A stretch of DNA of 12,148 bases from Armatimonadota bacterium (GTDB lineage Bacteria; Armatimonadota; Zipacnadia; Zipacnadales; JABUFB01). How positions within the stretch are numbered: the first letter of the stretch is position 1; each line of letters begins with the position of its first letter. The DNA is taken from positions 1 through 12,148 of the forward strand of contig JAGPGE010000086.1 in the NCBI GenBank assembly GCA_018056145.1, in the 5' to 3' direction. The notes beneath the pieces were generated by a model that saw nothing but the letters and a program-made list of their open reading frames with translations, had not been told where the DNA came from and did no database searches. Below are positions 1 through 8,172 of the stretch, in pieces. Made by a program: the position numbers and the translations under genes.

Positions 1-2420
1 CCCTGGATAACAAGCCGATGGGCATCACCGAATGGTATGGTCCGAAGTACTCCTGGGCAGGCCGGGGCATCTCCGGAGTGGACGAGGGTGGCGCGGCCCA
101 GTACCTGTTCGACTACTACCGCGCCATGCTCCGTGCCCCGGCCACGATCCACTCCACGCAATTCGTGCTCAACTGGGTGCTCACCCCGGTGGAAGACCTC
201 AGCTCAGTGCCCCTCTCCGAGGGCCTGAAGCAGCGGGAGCAGTGGCGCTGGAACATGTCCCTGGGCGTGCCCTGGTACCCCAACGTCTGGCCGGACTTGG
301 ACACCGACACCCCCGGCCGCCGGGCCATGCGCGGCTTTCAGAGCCCGCTGCTGGACCTGTGCGAGTCGCCCGGCCAGATCGTAGTGGCATCCAGCCCGGA
401 GAGGGCTCACGATGCCGAGCGCATATCAGGGATGCTCGCCGATCTCGGCCGCAATTCACAGGTTGTCGGCCTCCCCGACGGTTCTGCCCTCGCGGACCGG
501 GACGCGAACGTGGTTCTCCTGGGTGGCCTAGGTGATGAGCAGCCTGATTCCGTACGCGCTCTGGAGAGTTTGGGGGTCATCGGCCGGACCGACAATGCGT
601 TTCCGCCTGCCGACGGTTTCCTGATCCAGCGGCGCATTCATCCGTACTTTCCGGATCGCGTGCTGGTCGTGATCACTGCCGCGAACGAAGCGGGAATGCG
701 GGCTGCGCTGGCGAAGCTGGCGGTTTCGGCCGAAGGCCTCGGGGAAGCCTATGCCCGGCATGCCTCGTGCGGTCGAGCGCTGGCTCTGATCGATGACCAT
801 GACAGGGCCGCCCGTGCTTTCGCACGGTATGTCATGGAGTTCGCGACCCGCGGGAACTTCCTGGGACGCGACGATATCCGGCTCACCCTCGACGATTTTC
901 AGTTCGCACCGGATGGCAGTCTCCCGGCCGAGCATGCCGGGCTGCGCGCGGTAATTGTGGCCGCGCGGCGAGAGCTTTCCGGGCGCGAGATCGAGGTGCT
1001 GCGCAGGCTCGCGCGGCTCGGCTGCAATGTGGTCTGGTCTTCGGCGGCCCTCGCAGAGAACCCGCCGGCTGCGGCGGACCTCGGCATCGCGCTGGGCGGG
1101 AGCGTCCCACTCACGGAACACCTCCCGGTGGCCGAATGGGCGCAGGCGCCTCTCGCCGTGCCGGATATGGGCGATGTGGCGCTGGAACCGCTCCAGAAGT
1201 TCGGCGGCCTGAAGCCTGAATCCCAGTCGTGGCTCCCCGCGACAACCGCGACAACGCTCCAGGCCGGCGAAGGCTGGCGGAGCGTGGCTCATACCGGGCA
1301 GGGCGCGGCGGTTGTTGCGATGCGGCCGGTGGGGGAGGGGTCTGAATGGGTTTTCGGGCCGGACCTCGCGGCCACTGCAGACGCTCTGGTGCTCACGACG
1401 ACGCGGGGTGCAAAACACTCCCTATACGACCGCGATGTGGCTTGCGGGCTGGAGCGGATCTTCCGGTTGCTGGCCAACGCCTGCGCGTTCGGGCAAGAAC
1501 CACAACCCGCGAGCACTCCCCGGTTGCGGGCAACCCTCGTCCCGGATCGCCAGCTTTACGCGCCGGGGCAGGTGGCCCAGGTGCGGGTGCTCGTGCGCGA
1601 CGCCGAAGGCAACCCCTGCGAGGCCAGCGTGCGCGTGAGTTTCGCAAGCGGAGACCGTTTCCAGGGGCTCCCCGGCCAGGACCCCCAGTGGAAGGAACCG
1701 GGCAGGTACCTGCTCTGGACCGATGCGAAGCGCGTCGGCGAGGGGGTGTACGAGGTCTCGCAGACCATCAACCCGCAGCAAGTCGCGGGCCAGGCCGTGA
1801 CCGATGTGCGCAAGGCCCGGCACCGCGCCCAGCCGATCATGTCCATCTTCGCGGACGTAGTGCGCGCTGGCTATGTGGGTGATTGGACTTCGGCCACCGT
1901 GCGAGTGGGCGATGAGACTGACGAACCGGCGCACCTGCAGGACCTGATCGCCAACCTGCGCGAGGGCCGGATGCGGCTGGTCTTCGGCGTGAGTGACCCC
2001 CTGCAGTGGGTCGAACTCAAAGGCAGCGTGCGCGCTCCGCTGGCCCTGCAGACCGGACAGGCGGCGTCCTTTACTGTGGAGATCACCCAGGTCGAGAATG
2101 ACACAGGCAACGACTGGATGGACGACGCGGCGCTTGTGCTCACACCGGTCGGTGGCGGTGAGTCTGTGCGCCTGCCGCTTGCCCCGGGGAAGGCCATCGC
2201 GGGGCCCCTGGCGTCCGTGGTGAAGACGCAGCCCGATGACTGCATCGTGGTGTCGAGTGAGAGCCCAGCGCGGTTCGAGGTCACCTGGGGTGATCCGCTG
2301 CCGGGCCTGTGGACGCTCTCCCTTGCCCATCTGTATAGCGATGACTACCACATCGCCGACACTAACCGCCTCCCGCGAGAGGAACCCATCGGCCAGGGCG
2401 CTCTGGTGGTTCAACCGTAG
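1..2420 (+). CDS. Large multidomain, probably secreted glycoside-hydrolase-like protein (3' part only)
   Basis: The frame is open to the left edge and no ribosome site precedes the ATG at 18, so the true start lies outside the window; about 805 codons are seen. Numbering from that Met, residues 1-10 contain a KPMGITEW-like strand. Its Glu5 (bases 30-32) resembles the nucleophile strand of clan GH-A TIM-barrel glycosidases, and a last barrel strand may follow near QFVLNWVL (49-55). Residues about 118-235 look like an alpha/beta domain (IVVASSPERA, NVVLLGG, RVLVVITAANEAG), as found beside carbohydrate-active domains. Residues about 285-490 resemble the glutamine-amidotransferase-like middle domain of GH42-type enzymes (AVIVAARREL, then CNVVWSS). 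Residues about 500-545 and 605-735 look like Ig-like beta domains. Activity and substrate cannot be read because most of the barrel is missing. It converges with the minus-strand operon across a shared hairpin. The CDS is certain; the glycosidase call is a moderate inference. Confidence 0.85.
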   Translation, partial: LDNKPMGITEWYGPKYSWAGRGISGVDEGGAAQYLFDYYRAMLRAPATIHSTQFVLNWVLTPVEDLSSVPLSEGLKQREQWRWNMSLGVPWYPNVWPDLDTDTPGRRAMRGFQSPLLDLCESPGQIVVASSPERAHDAERISGMLADLGRNSQVVGLPDGSALADRDANVVLLGGLGDEQPDSVRALESLGVIGRTDNAFPPADGFLIQRRIHPYFPDRVLVVITAANEAGMRAALAKLAVSAEGLGEAYARHASCGRALALIDDHDRAARAFARYVMEFATRGNFLGRDDIRLTLDDFQFAPDGSLPAEHAGLRAVIVAARRELSGREIEVLRRLARLGCNVVWSSAALAENPPAAADLGIALGGSVPLTEHLPVAEWAQAPLAVPDMGDVALEPLQKFGGLKPESQSWLPATTATTLQAGEGWRSVAHTGQGAAVVAMRPVGEGSEWVFGPDLAATADALVLTTTRGAKHSLYDRDVACGLERIFRLLANACAFGQEPQPASTPRLRATLVPDRQLYAPGQVAQVRVLVRDAEGNPCEASVRVSFASGDRFQGLPGQDPQWKEPGRYLLWTDAKRVGEGVYEVSQTINPQQVAGQAVTDVRKARHRAQPIMSIFADVVRAGYVGDWTSATVRVGDETDEPAHLQDLIANLREGRMRLVFGVSDPLQWVELKGSVRAPLALQTGQAASFTVEITQVENDTGNDWMDDAALVLTPVGGGESVRLPLAPGKAIAGPLASVVKTQPDDCIVVSSESPARFEVTWGDPLPGLWTLSLAHLYSDDYHIADTNRLPREEPIGQGALVVQP

Positions 2421-2449
2421 CCCCATCGCAAGCGCCGTTTCACAAAGAC

Positions 2450-2480
2450 GCAGCCCCTCCACACGGTCTGGAGGGGCTGC
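2450..2480. terminator. Bidirectional hairpin terminator between convergent genes
   Basis: Two perfectly complementary 12-base arms (2450-2461 and 2469-2480, GCAGCCCCTCCA and its complement) flank a 7-base loop. The hairpin lies 29 bases after the plus-strand stop at 2420 and 27 bases beyond the minus-strand stop at 2508. On the minus strand the stem is followed by a weakly T-rich GTCTTTGTG. On the plus strand no T tract follows. It is therefore best read as the end of the minus-strand operon, and probably also blocks read-through from the left-hand gene. The rest of the 87-base gap (2421-2507) shows nothing else. Confidence 0.8.
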
Positions 2481-2507
2481 ACTGCTCGCAATCATTGCCG
2501 GTTCGGG

Positions 2508-3911
2508 CTACGGGTTGAGCAGTGATTCGCGGACCCCGAGGGCCATCGCCACGTTCGTGAGGTCCGTCCAGACCGGAGGGTTGCTTACGGGAGCATCCCG
2601 CCTCACCTGGTCACGCACCGCCCAGTAGGCGGCGACTCTTGAGCGTGGCATCATGCTCTCGAAGATGGTGTTGAAGTCAGCCGCGCTCGTGGCCCGGTAG
2701 GCGGTGAAGTAGTCAGCGAATGCCAGAGGCAGCAGTTCGGGGTGGGCTCCAGAGCCTTCGCCGAAGGGCATCTGTTCCGCCCGGCGGCACATCTCCTCGA
2801 ACAGTACAGCCATGCCGCTTGCCGACACATTTCGCAGCGAAGCGTTGGCCGACCCGAGTGCATCGAACAGTACGGGGTTCCCGACATGCCGCGTGAACTC
2901 CGCTAGGACCAGCGCCATGATCATCTCGTTGTGGGCGATGAACTCGGCGGGCAGGTCGCGAATGCGGTAGAACGCATAGCGTGCCCGGGTGGCTTCGCTG
3001 TAGGCGTTACGGATGGACGACTCGGCCACACCCGCTTCCTGCAGCCGGTTAAAGAGCCAGAAATCCCGGAGGGACGCCGGCGGCTCGGTCTTCTCCACCC
3101 GCAGCGCGCCATTGTCGGCAAACCAGTTGAAGTACTCCTGCTCCTCCTCACTTGAGTACAGGAACGCCATGGCGTCGGCGATGGTCTCGGAGTAGACGGC
3201 CGCCCGGTTCGGCACGGCCTCGTTGGTGAAGTGCACGTTGTCTGGGCCGTAGGCGTAATTGCGGCGCTCCACCACGAAGATGTGGCCCCGGCGGTGCGAC
3301 GCGTCCTGGGTGTGCGTCAGTTCGTGGATGAATGTTGCGTTCACCTTGCGCCCCTGGCCGCCCCATTGGCTGCTGTTCGTGAACGTGTGGGCGCCGAGGC
3401 TCATCTGGCCTGCCCACGGGCTGTCGTCGGAATTGTGCCGGGCCGACGGCCACACACGGTTCCCGGGGCCGATCCACACGCCCCAGTGATGGGCAGCGAC
3501 ATTCACCGTTCTGCCGCCCACTGTCATGGTGGCGTTCAATGGCTGCAGGTCATTGATCAACAGGATCAGCACGGGCTTGCGGGTGAGGTCCGTGACCAGG
3601 CGCGTGTACTCCTGGAGCGCGTCATCCCCGCCGTGCGCGCGGTCCGCCATGAGCGCCTTGACCAGGTTCTGCAGGACGGCGATGCCGCTGGCCGTCCAGA
3701 ACGTGCCCTCGAAGGTCCCCGCGATGATCGACTCGTTATTCAGGATCTCCGGGTCCACCGGTGGGTCCTGGTTTGGGTTGGCCACATAGCGGAAAGACAG
3801 GCGGTCCTTGAGGATCTGCTGGTCGGCCGGAGTGGCCAGGGCGCACTGAGCGGCTCCCAGAGCGAGTACAACCACGACTGCCGGCAGACGGATGGTCGCC
3901 TGGTGTCTCAT
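2508..3911 (-). CDS. Secreted HExxH zinc-metallopeptidase-like protein
   Basis: This 467-aa protein starts at an ATG with AGGAGG seven bases upstream. Residues 1-26 form a signal peptide: RHQATIR, a hydrophobic run VVVVLALGAA, then probable cleavage after ALA. HELTH at 196-200 (bases 3326-3312) is a classic HExxH zinc site, with His196 and His200 as ligands and Glu197 as catalytic base. SETIADA at 241-247 gives a Glu242 that fits the third ligand of a gluzincin (ExxxD pattern) 42 residues further on. The rest is mostly helical with Trp-rich stretches (HHWGVWIGPGNRVW, 141-154). I do not recognise a named peptidase family. It is the last gene of the operon, 12 bases after lipoprotein D, so it probably acts outside the cytoplasm with the paralogous proteins, perhaps processing them; that role is inference. 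A non-catalytic structural role remains possible. Confidence 0.88.
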   Translation of the reverse strand: MRHQATIRLPAVVVVLALGAAQCALATPADQQILKDRLSFRYVANPNQDPPVDPEILNNESIIAGTFEGTFWTASGIAVLQNLVKALMADRAHGGDDALQEYTRLVTDLTRKPVLILLINDLQPLNATMTVGGRTVNVAAHHWGVWIGPGNRVWPSARHNSDDSPWAGQMSLGAHTFTNSSQWGGQGRKVNATFIHELTHTQDASHRRGHIFVVERRNYAYGPDNVHFTNEAVPNRAAVYSETIADAMAFLYSSEEEQEYFNWFADNGALRVEKTEPPASLRDFWLFNRLQEAGVAESSIRNAYSEATRARYAFYRIRDLPAEFIAHNEMIMALVLAEFTRHVGNPVLFDALGSANASLRNVSASGMAVLFEEMCRRAEQMPFGEGSGAHPELLPLAFADYFTAYRATSAADFNTIFESMMPRSRVAAYWAVRDQVRRDAPVSNPPVWTDLTNVAMALGVRESLLNP

Positions 3912-3918
3912 GCTCGTC

Positions 3919-3924
3919 CCTCCT
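3919..3924 (-). promoter_or_regulatory. Shine-Dalgarno of the metallopeptidase gene
   Basis: AGGAGG lies seven bases before the ATG at 3911-3909 and overlaps the last base of the TGA stop of gene D (3926-3924). It fixes the peptidase start and suggests that peptidase translation follows directly from that of D. Confidence 0.75.
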
Positions 3925-6014
3925 CAGGTGGCCGGAACTTCGTCCACAAATAGCACTGCCTCGCTGGAGGTCTGTCGTCCGCTGGCCACGGTGCGATTGC
4001 CCGTCAAGCGCCAGATGATCTCGTACTCATAGTCGTACTCGTCGCCCGGGAGCATGAACTCAATCTTCTCAGACAATTGGCCCTTCGACGGGTTCAGGCT
4101 CGCTTGGCGCACCTGCTCGGCGCCCGCAAGATCGTAATACACCTTCACCGTGACTAGGCGCACCTGGGCATCCTTGAGCATGTCCGCGTCCGCCTGTAAC
4201 TCTACCGACCGGCGCTGGTACGGGGGAGCGAGGTTGATCGCGCCCTCAGTTGCCTCGCGCCAGGGGTCCTGGACTGTATTGCCGCCGAAGAAGCTCCAGG
4301 TGGTCTGATACTGGTAGTTCAGCCACTTGTTGCGGTTGTTGTCACCCTTCCAGCCATACAGGAGCTTGAAGTTGTTCCCTTCCCGGTTGAAGTTGTTGCG
4401 GTCGATGCGCACCTCATCGTCGGTGATCTCGCCGCTCTCGTGCTTCTTGCGCATGTGGACGGTCACGAAGTTGATGTACTGGCCGAAGTCCGTGGCGTTC
4501 ATCCCGTCCACGAAGGCCACGATCTCGCGCTGCCTGAAGAGCGGGTCGTCGAGGTTGACTTGCCGGAAGTGGCTCTCGTCATCCATCAGATTGCGCAGGT
4601 CTCCGATGTTCTCATCGAAACGCAGGGTCATGGTGTCGGGTGTGAACTTGTTGAGGTCGATCTTGAAAGTCCCGCGCTGCCGGATGCGCTTCATTTCGAA
4701 GGCGGCAACCACGGCGAAACTGGGGACTGTGCGCTCCTCACGCGGGGCCCGTGTGGCAGTGGATGGCTGGTCAGTGGGCCTTGCGCGCCGGGCGTACTCA
4801 CCGCCGGTATCTTCCTCGCGCTGGGCGTCACCATACGACGGGCGTGGAGTGTCTTCGCCCCCACCGGCAGGCGCCGCGGCTCCCCCGCCTCCGGCTGCAG
4901 GCGCGGCACCGCCACCACCAGCTGCCGGCGCTGGAGTGGCCCCCCCGCCACCACCTGAGCCTGCGCCGCCTGGGGTGCCACGTCCCCCCGCGCCAGCAGC
5001 CCTCTCGCGTTCCTCGGCTTCACGATTCTCCCGCCTGATCCGCTCGTTTTCGCGCTCTGCTTCGGCGCGTGAATCGCGCAGCATCCGGGACGCCCGGTCC
5101 AGCAGGCCACTGCCGCTCTCTCCGCCAATGCCCGCGAGCGATCCGAGGGAAGGCGTCCCCGTGCCGTTGAGCGGTGCGAACATCATCTCAGTCAGCTTGT
5201 TGTAAGCGGTGGTGAGCAGGGCTTCCAGCTTTTCGTCGCCGCCCACTTGGGTCACTTTGATGGCGCCCTCGCGCCGTAGGTCGTCGAAGGCGCCCTTGAT
5301 CTCGGCCGCAAGGTACGTGCCGGCGATGCCCACGCCGAAGGCCTTGTGGTCATAGATCTGATCGAAGTTGGCCTCGATCACCGCGCGGTGCGGCGAGCGG
5401 TACCCGGCCATCTCCATCTCGAAGGTAAAGCTGATATCCGGGGTGGCGGTTTTGAAGGACTCCCAGAGCACTTTCGCTCCCAGTTTCGTCAGCTGCATTG
5501 AGATGGCGGCCTTCTGTCCGTCCAGAATCGGCGCGCTGCCCATGCCGACGACCTGGGTGGTGAAGCCGCCCTTCGGGTCGGCGAAACTGGACACGAGCCC
5601 GAACTTGCCCGACCTGTACACCACCGGGCCCTGTATCTTCGCGCCGGGTTTGACCCGCTGCAATGCCTGCCGCGCATCGCGCAGTTGTTCGTCGGTGACG
5701 TCCAGCGCCACCACCGCGTGGACGATCCCGCCGCCTTCACCCTCGCGCGCCTCGGGCTGGTCCGCGCCGGTGCGCACGTTCTCCACATAGCGCAGGAAGG
5801 AGAACTGCGGATTGCCGTTTTCGTCCGTGGCAAGGCGCGGTTTGTCGGAGACGTAGTAGTAAGTCATCTCATCGTTGAGGTCCGGGAACAGAGTCAACTC
5901 TCCAGCGGTGACGGGCTTGTCCAGGAGGATCTGCTGGGCGCCCGCGCAGGATGCCAGCAGCAGGGCCATGCCCACCACCGTGCCGACAGTCAGGCCGAGC
6001 CGTGTTGCCTTCAT
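3924..6014 (-). CDS. Paralog D: exported lipoprotein of an unclassified two-module family, with long Gly/Ala/Pro linker
   Basis: The product is 696 aa from the ATG at 6014. A second ATG at 6023 overlaps the stop of gene C (TGATG) and would add MLT; GGAGG at 6031-6027 is 3 bases from one and 12 from the other, so the start is uncertain by three codons. The signal peptide ends in a lipobox, LASC (20-23), so Cys23 should be lipidated. The N-terminal module (about 25-280) has YYYVSDKPRLATDENGNPQF at 52-71. It is followed by a charged, probably coiled-coil segment (about 306-340, rich in E and R), a Gly/Ala/Pro linker (341-386) and a polar stretch to about 430. The C-terminal module (430-696) carries NLDDPLFRQRE (487-497), INFVTVHMRKKHESG (514-528) and DYEYEIIWRL (661-670), and ends LFVDEVPAT. 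It is closest to B among the window's paralogs. I do not recognise the family. It could be the membrane anchor of a complex with A-C. Confidence 0.87.
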   Translation of the reverse strand: MKATRLGLTVGTVVGMALLLASCAGAQQILLDKPVTAGELTLFPDLNDEMTYYYVSDKPRLATDENGNPQFSFLRYVENVRTGADQPEAREGEGGGIVHAVVALDVTDEQLRDARQALQRVKPGAKIQGPVVYRSGKFGLVSSFADPKGGFTTQVVGMGSAPILDGQKAAISMQLTKLGAKVLWESFKTATPDISFTFEMEMAGYRSPHRAVIEANFDQIYDHKAFGVGIAGTYLAAEIKGAFDDLRREGAIKVTQVGGDEKLEALLTTAYNKLTEMMFAPLNGTGTPSLGSLAGIGGESGSGLLDRASRMLRDSRAEAERENERIRRENREAEERERAAGAGGRGTPGGAGSGGGGGATPAPAAGGGGAAPAAGGGGAAAPAGGGEDTPRPSYGDAQREEDTGGEYARRARPTDQPSTATRAPREERTVPSFAVVAAFEMKRIRQRGTFKIDLNKFTPDTMTLRFDENIGDLRNLMDDESHFRQVNLDDPLFRQREIVAFVDGMNATDFGQYINFVTVHMRKKHESGEITDDEVRIDRNNFNREGNNFKLLYGWKGDNNRNKWLNYQYQTTWSFFGGNTVQDPWREATEGAINLAPPYQRRSVELQADADMLKDAQVRLVTVKVYYDLAGAEQVRQASLNPSKGQLSEKIEFMLPGDEYDYEYEIIWRLTGNRTVASGRQTSSEAVLFVDEVPAT
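4857..4994 (-). repeat. Low-complexity Gly/Ala/Pro linker inside gene D
   Basis: Residues 341-386 of protein D are almost only Gly, Ala and Pro, with short imperfect AAGGGGAAP-type repeats. The stretch includes a run of seven C on the plus strand (4940-4946) that reads as Gly codons. The linker lies in the hinge between the two conserved modules and makes this gene's hinge far longer than those of A, B and C. It is probably flexible and may be prone to length change. Confidence 0.8.
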
Positions 6015-6022
6015 CGTCAGCA

Positions 6023-8114
6023 TCAGCCTCCAATCAGTTCTTTGAAGCGGTCCAACACCTTCTCGGTGGCGGTCTGCTCCAGTTGCTTGCCGGCCTCCTT
6101 GTACACCGCCGTCTGCATCAGGTCCTCGGGGATGGCGGCGTAGATGTAGTCGTCGCCGACCTTCGCGCCCCACGGCAGGACCAGCTTGCCTTCAGTCTTG
6201 TGGTTCAGGATCAGGCGACACACATAGCCGCGGCTGTCGCGGTCCATGAAGATCTGGCGGGAGACCAGTGGCTGGCCCTGGGCGGGGGACAGGTGGATGT
6301 TCTCTTCGGTCTCCTGCCCGAACTTGAAGTATCGAACCTGCGCGGTGGCCCGGGTGATTCCACTCGCCTTCATCTCATCCAGGTCGCCTTCGAACTCGAT
6401 GGTCCGGGGCTTCACCGGCGGCGCGAGAGTCACGCCCTCCCAACTTCCTTTGATCCATGGCGGGTTCTCGGGGAACACATTGCCACCCCGCAGGCTCCAC
6501 TGTGTCTGGTATTCGTAGACGTCCGGGTTGGTGTCCTCGCCGCGAGAGTACGTGACCGTCGCGGAGATGCCGTTCTCCTTGATGTAGTTGGCGTCGATGG
6601 TCACGTGGTCCTCGAAGTCGTTCCCCTTGTCCCGCTTCTTGCGCACGTTCACGGTTACGTAGTTGACGGCCTCGTCAAACATCTCCTTGGCATCCAGGTC
6701 CAGGATGAAGTTGATGTCCCGATGCTGGAAGAACGGGTCATTCAGATTGACCGTGCCCACGCAGCGCGGGTTGTCGCGCACGGTGTCGTACCAGCTTGAC
6801 AGGTTGGCGACCACGGAGATCGGGCGCTTGATGGCCATCCGGTAGTTCAGGCTGATGGTCTTGTCCTTCTTTGCGAGGGAGTTCTCGATTAGGGTCCGGT
6901 TGAAGGTGTACGAGTTCCCGTGGCGTATGTCCGGAATCTCGTCCTTTTTCTTCTCATCGCTCTCGGGTGGCGGAGGCATTTGTGGAGAAGCCGGCTCCGC
7001 CACGGCTTTCAGGAAGTAGTCGAAAAACGCGTCGCGCACTTTCGCGACCCGCTCATCCGACACAAGTTCGTCGAACTTCACTTCTACGATGTTCTTCTCC
7101 AGCAGGAAGTCGTACTGCTGTCTGATCTCGTCGTAGGAATACGAGTACTGGGGCGTCTCGCTCTTCCAGATGGGAATGCCTAGGAGACTGTACTTCTTGG
7201 TGGTGGTGCCCGACTGCCAGCGCTTGTACTCCGCATTAAGCTGGTCGTGGTGGGTCTCCAACTTGGACCAATGGAAGGTGATAGTCCCCTTGGCGGCAGG
7301 CGCAAGGGTGGTGTAGGCGTAGTTTAGGGCCACGGACAGGTCGGTGATGGAACTGGTTTCGGAGAACGTGGCGCCGAGGAGTTGCGCGCCCTCGGGCGAG
7401 AGCCGTGAGGCCGCGGCGACCTTGCCTCCAGGCACCAGCGGCGCCTTTCCTGATGTGACCAGCGAGTAGGTTAGCCCGCCCTCGCCCTCGCTTGAGAGAG
7501 TGCCGGAGACGATCTGGAAGGAGCCGGAATCGCCTTCATACTCCAGCGGCACGGCGCCGGCGAGTTCCGCGCTCTTGATCTTCTCCTTGAGCTTGGCGGC
7601 CAGTTCCCGTTCCTGTTCCGGGGTGAGGCCCCACTCCATCAGGAAGTGGAGCAGCCCGCCCTGCGCACCGCCCTGGTCCACCCGCTTTTCAGTGGTGTAC
7701 ATGAGGAACAGGAATTCGGGCGTGCCGTCCGGCCGGCGCGACAGGCGCAGATTGGTGGGCAGGTAGTAGTACTTGGTGGCGAAGAGAAGCGGCTGCGCGG
7801 CCAGGAACAGGCGCGGAGCCACGACCAGTGACGTCCTTGCCCCGGCGATGCGCGGAGCGGCATACGCCTGCGGCCTGGTCCTCACGATCAGCGGCTGCGG
7901 CGGTTGTGGGGGGGGCCGGGATGCTCGGTGGCGGGATCGGAGTGGCCTGGGGCAGCAGGGTCACCTGCGTCCCGTCATCCAGCACGATCGTGATCGGGTT
8001 CTCGTCATCCAGCGCGACGGCGCCCGCGGTCTGGGGCAGGGCGGCAAGGAGCGCCAGCACCGCCGGCAGCACCCCTGCCGTCCAGAGACACCTGCGGCTT
8101 GTGATTGAGACCAT
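6023..8114 (-). CDS. Paralog C: exported protein of the same family, broken by a 1-base frameshift in a homopolymer
   Basis: The start is the ATG at 8114-8112 with AGGAGG seven bases upstream. A signal peptide follows (hydrophobic VLPAVLALLAALP, cleavage near TAGA), then a short strand-like piece ITIVLDDGTQVTLLP and a Pro-rich stretch. In a run of eight C (coding strand; 7915-7908) the reading frame is lost: the start frame runs on to a stop at 7689, giving only 141 aa. Removing one C joins it to the long open frame ending at 6023 and yields 696 aa. The repaired protein has the family N-module (KYYYLPTNLRLSRRPDGTPE at 114-133, GKAPLVPGGK about 223-232), a Pro/charged hinge near 375-396 and the C-module (NLNDPFFQHRD at 456-466, then YEYQTQWSLRGG at 533-544). 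It resembles A most. Its C-terminus ends in an extra helix rich in E and K, not the FIDE-type end of B and D. A GTG at 7885 would give a leaderless 620-aa protein, which is less likely. Confidence 0.82.
7908..7915 (-). repeat. Eight-base homopolymer (poly-C on the coding strand) at the frameshift in gene C
   Basis: Eight consecutive G on the plus strand, read as C in gene C, lie in codons for a Pro-rich linker (PAPP). With eight bases the signal peptide and the conserved body are in different frames. With seven they join as PAPPQPPQPLIV and run on without a stop. The tract is therefore the exact site of the break. It could be an assembly or sequencing length error, or a slippage tract giving phase variation. 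Confidence 0.85.
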
Positions 8115-8121
8115 CGTCTCC

Positions 8122-8127
8122 CCTCCT
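8122..8127 (-). promoter_or_regulatory. Shine-Dalgarno of gene C
   Basis: AGGAGG is placed seven bases before the ATG at 8114. This strong site sits in the 58-base gap after gene B and in front of a good signal peptide. It is the main reason to place the start of C here, upstream of the frameshift, and not at the GTG at 7885, which has no such leader. Confidence 0.75.
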
Positions 8128-8172
8128 GTGATGTTGGCATCCGGACCGAGCAATGCGGCCCGGGAGTTGCGC

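Noticed and set aside
18..20. ATG at 18 as a true start of the left-hand gene
   Set aside because: There is no ribosome site or signal peptide, the frame is open upstream, and the sequence begins inside a barrel-like domain.
1422..2495. 357-codon minus-strand open frame within the left-hand gene
   Set aside because: It would overlap the terminator hairpin and a well-formed coding gene; its composition is that of a shadow frame.
2421..2507. Promoter or small RNA in the convergent gap
   Set aside because: Only the hairpin is visible; no -35/-10 pair or second structure could be supported.
3231..3953. 240-codon plus-strand open frame opposite the metallopeptidase
   Set aside because: It is antisense to the HExxH gene and has no ribosome site or protein-like pattern.
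3924..6173. Longer 749-residue version of D starting at 6173
   Set aside because: It would overlap 150 bases of the conserved gene C and bury the lipoprotein signal peptide inside the protein; starts at 6014 or 6023 are far better.
7908..7915. Programmed ribosomal frameshift in gene C
   Set aside because: The site is so early (codon 69, in a linker just after the signal peptide) that a regulated two-product scheme makes little sense, and the short product carries no domain. A tract length error or phase variation fits better.
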